From Carex sylvatica (Eukaryota > Streptophyta > Magnoliopsida > Poales > Cyperaceae), in assembly GCA_964058845.1 (NCBI GenBank), contig CAXKVR010000419.1, positions 1 to 38,120 on the forward strand: a stretch of DNA of 38,120 bases, in the 5' to 3' direction. The notes under the pieces are model-generated. The model searched no databases, was not told where the DNA came from, and was given only the letters and a program-made list of their open reading frames with translations. Of this stretch, positions 1-11,475 are shown in pieces; the first letter of the stretch is position 1; the number at the start of each line of letters is the position of its first letter. The position numbers and the translations under genes are program-made.

Positions 1-3000
1 TAACCTTCTCCAATTAAAGACGGGTCAGCAGGAGCAGGTACGGGCAGAGCCATATTAGAAGAACCCGCACCTGCGAACCCACTAGCAGAAGCAGCAGGTG
101 TGCTGGCTTTGTTGTTGCTACGAGTGGAAACAGCTTTCTTTTCCTGCTTGAAGCTCAGGAGTGCCTCTCCATCATATTCTATCACATGTGTGTTCCAGTT
201 GTCATATGCTTTTTTCACAAGTGTGTCAGCCATCAACTGGAAAAAGAAAGAAAATAATATTTAGTTAATCACACAGTTCAGATATGAAATCTTATGATAC
301 TTTGAAATAATACCGAAGTTTTTACCACACTTGCACCTGACTTAGCAAAATAAATGCAAAAGATCAGAATTTATTTTTCTTGCGCACTCATGTTTAATTG
401 TCTTTGAAAACAGAAGCAAGGACATTCCATTTTTATAATCAATACACAAACCATAAAAGCTTTCTTTGCAAGTCGGGTTAAATTCAACTAAACTAACCTC
501 TATTTACTGATGCTACAACATTTCTTCAGAACTGGTTAATGACATACTTGAATGCCAACATATATATCCCTTCATTGTTTTCTCATTTTCATTTTGATAA
601 AATAAAATATGCATAGGTAGTTCAGTACAAAAAAGTTTATTTTCCTCGGTAAAATACAAAAGTAGATATCAGTTGCAAATACCTTAAATACGACCACTTA
701 CTAGCAAATATGGAAAATGTTTATTGGCTATTTCAGACATGGTTGATTACAAGGCATGCTTTGCAGAAACCTAACAAAACAAAATAAAAATAGCCCAAAA
801 GGAAAAGAACTCCGATAATTACTGACCCTTTGGCTTTCAGTAAGGGACTCCGCAGAATAAAATTGCGCACCATTGATCATACCAACAAATTCATAAATAT
901 TGTTGAAAACAGCACCAGTGTTTCTGGTATGATCAGCGTAGAATATATAATGCTTCCCACTGAGCACACATGTCTTGGCATGCTCGACAAGATTGTCCCA
1001 CATCTTATTTGACATGCTACTCCCCAGTATCTGCATTACATTATACAATAGTCATGATCATGGTGGTATTGATGAAGAGAAACAGTATACATTCCCTCAT
1101 AATGATCATGATGATTGATTTCAAGCTTAATTGAACAATTAAGAGGGTCAACAGCTACTTAATATTGAGAATGGGAAAATCAAAGCAAACAGTTTCCAAT
1201 TCTGAACTTCTCTTGGTCACAGCAAGCAATTAGCAAGACTAATTACTTGACTATGAAAAAATTGGTCTAAACTGCATTCAAGTGTTAAATTCAAACATAG
1301 ACATAATTCAACAACCGTATCTAATAGGTACAATTGATAAAAGGGTGAACTGCGGTATAATACAGCCTAATAGTTCCTGTATCCACAAAAAAATTGGGGA
1401 ACTTAATAAAAAAACTCACATTTCTTAGGCCCTGTTGGTCACGAATAAGGAGGCGAAGAAAATCTTCAACTGTATTAATGCCCTTGGCATTGAGCCTTTT
1501 GTGAAAAGAACCGTCTTTTCCTACTTTTTCCAATCTCCAGACTTCATCCTTCAAGGCCGGGGGGTAGTGCTTCTTGTACACTAAAAGATAAAAAGAAAAG
1601 CGAAGACTTTCAAAAATGAAAAAAAAAAAAAGACACATCAGGCAGTATGTGTTTGATATTGATAAATAGAAATGGTTTGGCCCGACTGGCCAGTGTACCA
1701 TCCAATTATTGACTAGGAGATTCAAGATCTGTTCAATGTGTTCAAATTTTGAAGGGTATCAGGACATTTCTTTTAGATTTTTCTTACTATTTCATTGGAT
1801 AGGAGAAAAGTTATTGTTCTTGGATGGTCTAGAATGCATAAAATTTCCTTTTTAACCCTATCCAAAAAAATAGTAAAAATATAAGAAAAATGTAAGAGCT
1901 GGTCCTCTACAAAATTTTGACGAAGGAGATCAAAGAAGCAACTTGGATCAGCTACTCAAATCATCAAAATCAAGATTTCAAGCTGAAGCAGGGAGACCGA
2001 TGCTTCATATTAGCAAGACTCATTTAATTAAAAAGTATATCATTGCATATTAGAAAAAAAAAAAAACCTTGTCAGAAGAAATATTGTTCCAAACCGAAAA
2101 CTAATTTTGCTGCTTGCCTTACACTGACTCCTAGAAGTAGACTTTCTTTTTCAGTAAATACAAAGTAACATCCTTTTCATAATAGTCCTTGTCAAATGAG
2201 TTTTCTAAAGGGAAGCTTCATGACAAAATTTTGAAAATTTGCTCATGTTATAAAATGTAGAGTCTCTATATAATTAAAAGAACCACTTTTGTAAGGGAAG
2301 TAATACTCCAAGGAATAAAAGTATAATACACAATTACTTGGCAATTTTCAACTTACGTTCTCCTCTGTGGTCTTTTACAGTGAAGGCCTCAGTTTTGGCC
2401 TCTCTGACACGAATGCCCTCACAAAAACCTGCAGCTACCTTTAGACCCAGCCTGAATTTGCGGCTCCTTATCCAACTGGAGTTGTCAGTAAATATCAGCT
2501 CCCCTAGGGTCCCAACCCCTTCCTTCAAGGTCACCTTAATTTTAAATAAAATTATATATCAGATTTGTTAGAAACCCTAATCCTGTCAGTCTTCTTTTGA
2601 ATTGTTCAAGTACCACAATCTCTGATTACATTCAATGGTGACTTCTACAGTTAGGTGTCAGGCCAGTAATGGTCAGCTACTGAGGTAAGAATAACTTAGC
2701 TCTTTGTATATCTGCCCTTTTCAAAAAAACTTTACATGTAGCTACAAGTAAAATAAAAAACCCTAGGGTGCACTAAACATTATTCACCGAGAAACAAAAA
2801 GAATTATAATTATTAATAAAAAAAATTCTAGGAGTTGAATGTTGGGAACTTTTAAGTATTAGGATCAAATTTGCTAGGACCATCATTTGCAAATAATGTA
2901 AAATGACAGGAGCTTTGTTATCATTACCGAGAGTTCTCCAGTGAGAAGGGGTCGTTTCCCTTCTCTCTCCTTCACCGCATGGCCCTCAAACTCCTCCTCA

Positions 3001-4728
3001 GTCCAATCATCGTCATCCTCCTTGTTGAAATCCCCCTCTAGAACAACCACATCCAGCTTGGCTGACGCCTCGGGCCCACTTGTCACAACAATGCCGGTGG
3101 TGGTGTCAAGTAGCACCACATGAATGGCCGCACCCTGCTCACCTTCAACTTTACCACCAGTGAAGAGTGGGAGAGACAGCCGGGTGCGAAAGTGGAGCTG
3201 TAAGTTCCTCCCATCTGGGCCTTCTATTCGCTTAGGAGATGCAGGCCTGTGGTGCAAAATTGTTAGATAAATAACTTCATACATGTCAATCTGTTGAGAA
3301 ATTCCCAACTGTATGCCAATTCTTTATGCTTACTATATAAATGATTTTTCTCTAAACTGGTCCTTGGTTAATGCTAAACAGAATTGCAGTCTCTTTTAAA
3401 CTATATATTTGACATGCTAAGGGGCATTTTTAAGTTATATACAAACCAAGAGTTACCAAAGAAACTCTTTGCATCCAAGAATTGCAATAATTAAAAAGTT
3501 GTACTAATAAAGGGGAAAAAGAAAACATATAAGAAAGCCAATGGAAGGCCTATAAAAATCACAATCAAGCATCAAAGGAAAGAAAAACTAAAAGATAGAC
3601 TCATAGATGGGTTATAGGTCTAACCTTCCTTGAAGTCTTGCCGGTCCTAGTTTTGCCAAGGCACGCTCCACCTCTTCACTGACCTGTTTTATCAAAGCAC
3701 ATTAAATCAACTCCTAAAGTGAAGGCAAAACAAATTAGAAATGAATTGGTGATTTGTTTAAAATTATACTAACCACTCTACGAAGAATAGGCTCAAGAGA
3801 AGAACATAGCTTTTGTAAGCTATCCACCTTCAATGCCTCAACAATTACACTGAAAGGAATTATAAAAAAAAAAGGTTACATAAGAAAACAAAAATAAACC
3901 AAATAAGTAAACTAAGCATGTAATTTCTTGTTTTGATTAGCCTGTTCCATGTGTAAAGTGAATAGCTGAAGATAAACAAAGGGCAGTTAGGGTAGAACTG
4001 AAATTTATTTTATCATAATTGCAGAGCTCAAGATACAAAGTATTGTTGGTTAAAAAGTAGTTGATTGAGCGGAATTGAATAATTGAGGGTCTGCTGAAAC
4101 TCAATTAGGTCAAAACCATACGTCGGGGAACTGATAATATGAGTACCATGAATAGTATCAGGAAATCGGAGCACTCCCATGTTTTAACCTCCCCCAAAAG
4201 GGCTTAGTCAATTTGAGAAAATAAATACACTTAAAAAAAAAATTGCAATGTTATGAGTTCAATTCAAGTAAAGCCAAGTCTTTCCTCCTACTACACTTAT
4301 AAAGTACAGAGCATAATCTCACTCTCTCTCTCTCTCTGTCAACCTCCTCTACCTAAAATTGGCTAATTGGTCCAAATGTGTAAAATTTGCTATTGCGAGC
4401 TATTCTCTTGACAACTAACAAGTTCAATTAGAACTAACTAGTCCCCTTTCCTTACTAATTCCACTGCTAGAAACTAATCCTACCATTACAAAAACGCCCC
4501 TCTTTTTCAGTAACTATAAAAAAAATAAAATTAACTCTGACTAAACCAGTAAAGCACCTGGAAAGAGCAGGAAGACTAAAACTAGTAATAGTACCTGGCA
4601 AGAGCGGGAACTTTAGGTCGCTTAGTCTCGCCATGCATCTCCTCATCATCACCATTCGATTCCAACGCGCGCTTCTCGCCTCTTGTCATCGTCCCCGACC
4701 TCCCGAGCTGCCTCGTCTGTCGTTGCAT
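1..4728 (-). CDS. CBP60-family calmodulin-binding protein (3' end outside window)
   Basis: Eight coding exons read on minus: 4595-4728, 3774-3849, 3625-3683, 2928-3246, 2357-2534, 1420-1580, 827-1030 and 1-236 (continuing off the window). All joins have GT..AG borders and keep frame, giving at least 455 residues; the family is usually about 550-650, so the C-terminal exon(s) are missing. The N-terminus is basic ([20 protein letters not shown]), typical of CBP60 B/C/D-like members. Residues ~90-255 carry the conserved N-terminal CBP60 domain ([42 protein letters not shown]), ~255-310 the middle domain ([20 protein letters not shown]) and ~310-377 the C-terminal domain ([15 protein letters not shown]). 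Exon 8 is a low-complexity Ser/Ala/Pro tail. Known role of the family: nuclear, DNA-binding proteins that link Ca2+/calmodulin to immune and salicylate-related transcription. Which paralogue it is, and the position of the calmodulin-binding helix, cannot be settled from this part. No frame breaks seen. Confidence 0.93.
4317..4338. repeat. (CT)n microsatellite in CBP60 intron 1
   Basis: A run of about nine CT dinucleotides inside the first coding intron. Simple sequence repeat with no other signal. Confidence 0.8.
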
Positions 4729-4875
4729 CTGCCACCCTCAGATCCGATCCGATTCAATTCCAACTCGATCTGATCTTAACCCCCCATCCCCAAATTACAA
4801 CCACCAATGATTAGAAACAATAGCGATTGATTAATATAATAAAAAGTAGATCAGATTTTAGTTTGATTCAATTAC
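4729..4875 (-). other. Leader (5' UTR) intron of the CBP60 gene
   Basis: On minus, a GTAATT donor at 4875-4874 and a GGTGGCAG acceptor at 4730-4729 lie exactly upstream of the ATG at 4728, so the intron ends at the start codon. The leader exon would be 4876 to about 4985. This is inferred from splice consensus only; a transcript would settle it. Confidence 0.55.
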
Positions 4876-5011
4876 CGTGCACTAGCGTCTCACTTTGCTC
4901 AAAAGCTCTAGTCGCGGCTGTTGCTTTGAGAGAAATAAGAGGAAAGAGAAATGGGGGGATGAATTGAAAAAAGAGAGACACAGTAGGTGCTTGGCTCCGA
5001 GCGAAGAGAGA

Positions 5012-5024
5012 AGGTATAATACAA
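5012..5024 (-). promoter_or_regulatory. Possible TATA element of the CBP60 gene
   Basis: The minus strand reads TTGTATTATACC here, about 30 bp upstream of the likely start of the leader exon (~4985). It is AT-rich and in the right place, but a weak match to TATAWA. Confidence 0.3.
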
Positions 5025-6060
5025 CTATCTTCTCCGTTTATGTTAACTGGAGGTGTTCAGTTATTGACTAATATAGAAGCCCAACTGCCCAAGGCAATCA
5101 TTTTTTTTCATTTTGATTTATACTTAATTGGTACTAGGTCAAATGTAATTTATTTTCAATAAATTATAAACATGATATATATTAGAACCAATATATTCAA
5201 TAATTATTATTTTAGATATAAACAAGGAGATAATTACATAACATAATTTGATTGAAATATGTGGTAATATAGGTAAATAATATAATTGGATGGACCAAGC
5301 AAGGAATGAATCAATAATTTAAGAATTAAATTATTAAAAACACATTGAATATAAGATACTAACTATAGTCTTATATTTAAGTACTTAATAACAAGACTTC
5401 AATATTAAAAAGCACACTACATACATATAGTTATTGTTATCGGCCATGTAGTACAAAAAAAATTAATAATATGAATTTGTAAACTTATTATTTACTTACA
5501 AAAAATTTCCAATTATTATTCCATAATATTTCATATTTTAAGATTAGTACCGAATATTCTTTCTTTTTCCTTGGAAGTGAATATTTAAGCTGGTTGTTTA
5601 ACAAACCTCATTACATCTGATGATTGGGACTCCAATAATGGATATCTCCATTCTTTATCAATGGAGGGGATAATCATGAAAAGACTAGAACGAAGACTTT
5701 TGTGATTATTTAATCAGTGGGCCAATGGTAACCTTGTTTATTCGATTCTTGTACGTGCACCTGGACCAAAGTTTCAAGAACATACCAAGAGACACAAACA
5801 AACGTTTTATTTATTTTGTTTGCTAGTGAAAATAAAGAATGGATAAGAAGGTAATTGTTATAACAATTTTTTTTAATAGTAGAATAAGATGAGAATTAGG
5901 AGGTAATTTATAAATCTCGTGTCATGAAAGTGGTAATAAGTATTACCTAAAAAATAATTGATGCTAATTGTGCCGAAATTTTTATTCATAAGAAAATTAA
6001 AAAATTAAAAAATTAAAAATAAGAAATCTCATGTGAAAATTTTGAAAATGAGAAGGCAGT
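5025..6060. other. AT-rich intergenic stretch, no gene seen
   Basis: Upstream flank of the CBP60 gene. Very AT-rich with short A/T runs; no open frame with recognisable protein similarity and no clear terminal repeats. Confidence 0.6.
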
Positions 6061-6064
6061 AACA

Positions 6065-6475
6065 AACCAGGACGCCATGGCACATCTCAACCTCTTGAAA
6101 AAAATGAAAAAAAAAAAAAAATCAAAAGTGGGACGTCATGGGGGCAACCCAACCCAGGAAATAAGAAGAAAAAAAAAATGAGATGCCATGGGACAATTCA
6201 ACCCAGGAAACAAAAAAAAAGAAAAAAAAACCATGCCCAAGATGGAAGAGAAAAAAAAAATTTCATTTCCTAGAGGTCGGGTTGTCCCATGACATCCCAC
6301 TTTTTTTTTTCTTTTCTGGGTTGGATTGCCCCATGACGTCCCACTTTCTTTGTTTTTTTTTGTTTTTTTCGTTTCCTGGATTTGATTGCCCCATGGCGTC
6401 CCACTCATTTTTTTTCACGGTCTTGAGTGTGCCATGGCATCCCACAGAGACGCCATGGACCCCTACTGCCTTCCC
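6065..6475. repeat. Motif array in both orientations (CCATGGCGTCCCA-like) separated by A- or T-runs
   Basis: A core resembling GGACGCCATGGG(G)CAA..CCCAACCCAGGAAA appears repeatedly. The copies at about 6070, 6131 and 6180 read GGGACGTCATGG / GAGATGCCATGGGACAA followed by poly-A. Those at about 6285, 6325, 6388 and 6430 read in reverse (TTGCCCCATGACGTCCCAC) preceded by poly-T. The array therefore changes orientation near 6250-6260 and can fold on itself. The open frames across it are low complexity and I do not treat them as genes. Confidence 0.65.
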
Positions 6476-6765
6476 ATTTTTCAATTTTTCACACGATATT
6501 TCTTATTTTTAATTTTTATTTTCCTATGTATAAATTTTTCAGCCAATTGTGGATCCGAGTTCCTATCCTCTATAGTACCTCAAATTTTGAGTTTAGAATA
6601 TGGATTGTCTAATAATAATTTAGTTAAATTCGATTCAAATTGAAAATTTATGAGATCCTTTTATTATACGTGTCAATGCAAATTGGACCAGGGACAAGTA
6701 GGTGGAGAGGACGAAGTGCTAAGCACACTCGTAAGTTGAAAATTTTCAATTGTCTTTTTTTATTT
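6476..6765. other. Intergenic, nothing recognised
   Basis: AT-rich unique-looking sequence between the motif array and the SINE-like copy. No gene or repeat ends seen. Confidence 0.5.
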
Positions 6766-6771
6766 ATTTAA

Positions 6772-6875
6772 AGGGCCCCGGTACACTCCAACGTCTAAGA
6801 AAGTGTTATTCTCAAGAATTGAACCTCCGCCCTCTTAGAAGAGAGACAAGTGCTTGTGTCACTGCACCAATCCTA
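6772..6875 (-). mobile_element. tRNA-derived SINE (or fragment)
   Basis: On minus, an A-box-like TTGGTGCAGTGAC (about 6870-6858) is followed about 35 bp later by a B-box-like GGTTCAATTC (about 6827-6818), then TTGAGAATAACACTTTCTTAGACG and GTGTACCGGGG. The order and spacing are those of an internal RNA polymerase III promoter, and the wording resembles tRNA-derived plant SINEs. No protein is encoded. The ends and target-site duplication were not resolved. Confidence 0.6.
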
Positions 6876-6879
6876 CATT

Positions 6880-7126
6880 TCTTCAAAAAAGTATTACAAA
6901 AAAAAGTATTTTACAAAAAAAAAATATTTATTAATTCATCTCATAAAATAAAATTACAAAATACATATTATTTTCCCAGTCTTTTCATCTCAATTTTCTG
7001 ATATCACTACTAAATTATGTCTACAGTAACTCAAAATTTTAGTTCTACTTACAATAATACAATATGGATTGTTATATTTAAAAAAAAATACAATATTAAT
7101 TGTTGTAGATTCTCACATCTTCAATC
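6880..7126. other. AT-rich intergenic stretch
   Basis: A/T homopolymers between the SINE-like copy and the Harbinger-type MITE; no coding or structural signal found. Confidence 0.5.
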
Positions 7127-7129
7127 CTA

Positions 7130-7406
7130 GGGCCTGTTCGGCGGAGTATAAGAGAAGGGAATAGGAATGGGCTGTCAAAATATTAAATTGATTTTTACTG
7201 TTCACATTCAGTATGAAGCTCTGTTCGGCTGCAATAAAAAATTTACTGCTTACGTGGAAAAATAAAAATTCACTCAGAGTAAATTTTTATTTTTTCACAT
7301 AAATAGTAAAAATCAGTTCAAAAATTTTATAATTTCATTTTCATTTCTGAATGAATTTCTTTTTAGTGCGTGAACAATAACTCTTTTGATGGAGCCGAAC
7401 AGGCCC
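7130..7406. mobile_element. PIF/Harbinger (Tourist-like) MITE
   Basis: A 277-bp element with perfect 13-bp terminal inverted repeats: GGGCCTGTTCGGC at 7130-7142 and its reverse complement at 7394-7406. It is flanked by the 3-bp direct duplication CTA (7127-7129 and 7407-7409). A 3-bp target duplication with GGSCNTGTTCGG-type ends is characteristic of Tourist/Harbinger MITEs. It is non-coding and would need a transposase from elsewhere. Intact ends suggest a fairly young insertion. Confidence 0.85.
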
Positions 7407-7409
7407 CTA

Positions 7410-8399
7410 AGCTTTGAACTTCAAACCTGATGCATGAACAAATCTCAAGCTCCCGTCGGAGAAAAGTACCTGTTTAACAAATATTTAAAATAAGCCTGGC
7501 ACATGGTTGTCAGAATATAGCTTTGGCATCACAGTATTGGTCGGAGTATGAGAGCATGTGGTCTTGGTGCAGTCAAAAGAGTAATTCCCTGTGTGATGAT
7601 GGTGTGCTTATCTAGTGCCTGTGACGGCTAAATTAGTATAGATATTTTATTTTATTTTTCCCGCTTTTTTTCATGAAATTATTTTCTTAGCTGTTTTGGT
7701 TAACAAAAGGAGACACTGAAATCAGAAGCTGCAGCGATACTGGAGAGAAAATTCTTAGGGGCTTCGTTTATCAATAATTTTTCAATCAAAAAAACTTTAT
7801 CAATTATTTTATAATAAACATTTAATATGTCTCTAATAAGTACCTGACATGACTTGAATGGGTTGGATAAATTGTGGAGTCAGTGTCCCCCCGTTAGCTG
7901 AGGTACAATTTATAAAATTGGATGGCTCAGATTAATTTCAGTGTGTCAAACTCAATTTGAAGTCAGTTAAAATTATAGGGTGTCTGTTTTGAGATTCGTG
8001 CCACATTAAAATAACGGTTTAGATTTATAACTTGCATATCTCAGGTACCTGAGGCGATACGAATTCTAAAATGTGTGGGTCCACAAAAAATGTGATAACT
8101 TACAAGAACATGTTGATAACGATTGGTTATCCACATATCCAACATAAAATTATCGGAATAGAAATTTTGGGGGACATACCATTTACAGCCTTTTTATTCA
8201 ATTATAATTTTTTTTAAAGTAAGAACTTCTATAAATTTATGTATTAATTTTTTAAAAAATACTTTTTGTTGGAGTTGAAACATGTGTGTTAGTATGTTAG
8301 ACCCAATTTTTTTTTACTCGTATCCTAAAAAAAAACATAACCTCGTATTTCAGAAACGTGCTTATTAAAATATTGACAAGATTTGAATTCTAACGAATA
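7410..8399. other. Intergenic, no gene recognised
   Basis: Mixed unique and AT-rich sequence with no open frame of note. A stretch near 7830-8160 reads like degenerate transposon-derived DNA, but no paired ends could be defined. Confidence 0.5.
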
Positions 8400-8429
8400 T
8401 AATAGTTTTATTAATTTTGGAAAATAGAT

Positions 8430-8695
8430 GAAATATCCTAGTATTTAGATATACTAGAAAAGGATTACAAAAAATATTTCCAGGTCATATTTTTTGTGGC
8501 TGGAAAAAAAAAATCTTGGTGTGTTGCTATAAAAGAAGAAGTTTGAATTCGAGTTATTGATCTCGGTTCAAATTTTGGATCTGGGTCAATAGAAATATTT
8601 CGTGATCCTTCTAGTACATCTTAGAATAAATATTTTGTGATCCTTTTAGTACTTTCAAATTCTAAGGTACTCCAATCTATTTTTCTAGAATGACA
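8430..8695. repeat. Fold-back repeat family, copy 1
   Basis: Carries phrases shared with 9450-10020: TTATTGATCTCGGTTCAAATTT, TTTCGTGATCCTTCTAGTAC and CAAATTCTAAGGTACTCCA. The same phrases occur in reverse complement in the other copies. It looks like a dispersed non-autonomous element, decayed. Confidence 0.45.
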
Positions 8696-8699
8696 TGTT

Positions 8700-9440
8700 C
8701 GTTTGTAACGGAATTGTGTGGGATGAGATTGTACGGGTGCGGGAACCCATGCTCATTGGTATGCACAGGAATTATTGTGGGACTATGTTAAAATGGGTGT
8801 TTGGTTGTATCGTGGGATAATTATGGAATGTTATATTTTTCTTTCTAAAATGTTTGATATAATACAATTATTTTTATAAAATAATAAAATTATTAATAAT
8901 GCAATTAAATCAAATTGATGAAATAATATTTTATATTACTTATTATTTTATAAAATATAAATATTTTTTATAATTAAATAAATAAGTATTTAATGAGATA
9001 GATGTAATATGTTATATGTCATTTGCATTCAATAATCTGAAAATTTATTTAACAAACCATTACATTTGTTAAATAACTAAAATGGGTACAACAATATATA
9101 TGATACATCTTTTCCAAGAAAAAAAAGAGAAAAATTAAAAGAAACAAAAATAATTGTATTAACAAAATCTTGCATTAGCAAAACCTTCTCACAGCTAAAA
9201 ATTAGCCTTCATTAATGGGTCAAAAAACCCTTTAAGATTTTATTAAAATATGAAAGCTATGCGATTTGGGAAAATGAAAATTCAATCTAGTGCATAATTT
9301 TTTTCCCACCACGTTTGACCTAAACGGGAACAATTTGAGGAAAAATGATGGGAGGTTTTGAGGGAAAAAAGGATCTGCCGAACGGTTTAGGGAATGTCTA
9401 GAGAACCCATTCATTTTTCGTATAAAATTTTCAGCCGAAC
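8700..9440. other. Intergenic stretch with one MITE-like end
   Basis: AT-rich, no gene. AGCCGAACAGGTCC near 9432-9445 resembles a Harbinger-type right terminus, but no matching left end was found. Confidence 0.4.
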
Positions 9441-9454
9441 AGGTCCAAAGTGTG

Positions 9455-10020
9455 TTTAGGAAAATACGGAGTATCTTAGAATTTGAATTTATTAGATAAA
9501 CTACAAAAATAATTCGAATATACTGTTTGAACCAAAATCAATGGCTTAGATCCAAACATTTTTATTTTTTCCAGTCACAAAAATAGGGCCTAAAATTTAT
9601 TTGTCGCAGTTTTTCTAGTACATTGATTTCGGTTCAAATTTCGATCAGAGTTATTTGTCGTAGTTTTCTAGCACATTCAAATTCTAAGATCCTCCATCTA
9701 TTTCTCTAGAGGTCATTTTATATTTTTAATATTTTAATATTCTCCTAAAAACACTTTAGAGAAATACATGAAGTAACTTAGAATTTGAATGTACTCAAAG
9801 GACCACGGAACATTTTTATTAACCCATATTCAAAATTTAAACTGGAGTCAATAACTCGAATCCAAACTTTTTTTTTAACAGCTACAAAAAGGCTAGCTTG
9901 AAAAATATTTCGTGATCCATATAGTACATCTACATTCTAAGATATTTCATTTATTTTATTTCTTAGATATTTCATTTATTTTATTTCTTGATTCTTCTAG
10001 TACATATAAATTGTAAAATA
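9455..10020. repeat. Fold-back repeat family, copies 2 and 3
   Basis: CTTAGAATTTGAAT...TACT occurs in direct form near 9476 and 9777 and reversed as ATTCAAATTCTAAGATCCTCC near 9684. The stretches 9660-9720 and 9754-9830 are therefore imperfect inverted copies. The phrases GTGATCC..TAGTACAT and ATAACTCGAATCCAAAC link this stretch to 8430-8695. A 24-bp tandem duplication (AGATATTTCATTTATTTTAT) sits at about 9938-9987. Non-coding, probably MITE-derived. Confidence 0.5.
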
Positions 10021-10700
10021 TTCTATCTATTTTCAAACATTAACAAAACTTTTATATTGTTAGATCTCAAATCCAGTCAACATTTGTTTTACAAATGTAG
10101 CGCTAGCATTAGTATTAAACATTTTCTACCGCTAGCAATGCTAGATGTCGAAGCACATTTTGAAATTTCGCAAATTTGAGGATATGTTTGGAATTTTTTT
10201 TTTTTTTAGAATATAAATAAAAATTTCGGTGAATTTTTATACAGTAGAGAACCTTATTTCAATTCAAGAAGCATTGAACATGCAAACATGCAACAAAAGT
10301 ACAAAACATAACAGATTTGTTTAGACCTTTGCTTTCTCAACAGGCGATATCCAATTGAGACAATTGCAGCATGAATTGCAATTTTTTGAAGTAATAAACA
10401 AATGCCATTTGGATGGTACATGCTTATGGAAATTTTTTCAAAATATGCTCAAAATAAGATCAAAATATATGCCCAAAATATGGCCCAAAATCAACTTACT
10501 ATACCTTGAAAGATAGCCCAAAACAATATCAACTTAGTATACCTTGAAAGATGGCCCAAAATAAGCTCTAATATTTCAAAGCTTTGGAAAGCTCAATGTT
10601 CCACCGGATTCAAGGTTTTTCCGTGGTTTCTTGGTAATGCTTGATAGAGTGCTGACGACAGAAAACAAGTAGCTATAGAGAGAGAGAGGGAGCGAGAATG
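10021..10700. other. Intergenic, nothing recognised
   Basis: AT-rich sequence with a small repeat of TATACCTTGAAAGAT(A/G)GCCCA near 10500-10557. No gene. Confidence 0.5.
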
Positions 10701-10707
10701 GCTAACT

Positions 10708-11062
10708 TTAGAATGTTTTTTCTTAGTCTGAAAAAACGATTCGGTTTTTCGATTTTCAAAGTCCAAATAGCCGATTTCAATCGTTAGATATTCAATTTAT
10801 ATTAAAATGTGATTGGAGATCATATTATACATTTCTTGAAATTTTTATACTATTTATTAAGATAGTTTAAAAATCACTGTTTTTATTAAAATTTTGCACC
10901 ATTGAAAAATAATGATTTTCAAAAATAAAAAAATGTAAAATTTTGTCTTCAAACACATTTTAATATAGACTGAACATCTAATAATTTGAATCGACTGTTT
11001 GAACTTTGAAAATTGAAAAACTGAGTCATTTGTTTCAGGGGTTAAGAAAAAATATTTTGAGC
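10708..11062. mobile_element. Long-TIR fold-back MITE
   Basis: The first ~110 bp (from AGAATGTTTTTTCTTAG at ~10710) match the reverse complement of the last ~110 bp (ending CTAAGAAAAAATATTTTG-like sequence near 11060). Shared phrases include TTTTCGATTTTCAAAGTCCA / its complement and TATATTAAAATGTG. The middle is AT-rich. The arms differ at roughly one base in six to eight by eye. No coding capacity; the target duplication is not clear. Confidence 0.6.
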
Positions 11063-11079
11063 TTACCTATTTTTCCTCT

Positions 11080-11117
11080 ATATATATATATATATATATA
11101 AATATATATATATATAC
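11080..11117. repeat. (TA)n microsatellite
   Basis: An alternating TA run with one AA interruption between two MITEs. Such runs are common MITE targets. Confidence 0.85.
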
Positions 11118-11118
11118 A

Positions 11119-11350
11119 CGCCCTCAAAAGGAGGGTTTCGGATCCCCCAAAGTAACCCAACTTTTGGATTTTGGATAAGGACCGTCAGATTCAAATTCGT
11201 CGTTCGAGATTACTTTAAAATTCAGATTTATTACTTGGGATGTGTGCGCTCTACTTCGAATGAATTATTATAAATTCGAATCAAACAGTTCCGATACAAA
11301 ACCCAAAAGTTGGGTTACTTCACTGGATCTCGACTCCAAAAGGAGTCCAT
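11119..11350. mobile_element. Long-TIR MITE just downstream of the minus-strand PHT1 gene
   Basis: AAAGTAACCCAACTTTTGG (from ~11149) is matched in reverse complement by CCAAAAGTTGGGTTACTT (~11303-11320), and the match extends outward through GGATC and inward through TCAGATTCAAATTCGTCG-like sequence. Each end also holds its own mini-hairpin (CCCTCAAAAGGAGGG at ~11121; GACTCCAAAAGGAGTC at ~11332). Non-coding. It lies about 130 bp outside the identical PHT1 arm and has no counterpart beyond the other copy. Confidence 0.65.
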
Positions 11351-11415
11351 AAGTACAAAATTGTTACGTACAAAAAAAAGTAATTAAAAAAAAAAAGTAC
11401 AAAATTGTTACGTAC
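11351..11415. repeat. Two 21-bp direct repeats (AAGTACAAAATTGTTACGTAC)
   Basis: Identical copies at 11351-11371 and 11395-11415 are separated by A-rich sequence, next to the MITE. Possibly a small slippage or repair duplication. Confidence 0.7.
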
Positions 11416-11475
11416 TGTAAATTTGGATTTCAGAAACTTCATAAACTTTTTGTATTCAATAAATATTACGAGTTA

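Noticed and set aside
3..4990. Short plus-strand frames within the CBP60 locus (830-1012, 2338-2571, 2941-3123)
   Set aside because: Antisense shadows of CBP60 exons 7, 5 and 4.
6136..6643. Several overlapping frames of Phe/Lys-rich proteins
   Set aside because: Low-complexity translations of the A/T-run motif array in both strands.
9431..9445. Second Harbinger MITE (AGCCGAACAGGTCC)
   Set aside because: Only one terminus; no partner end or duplication found upstream.
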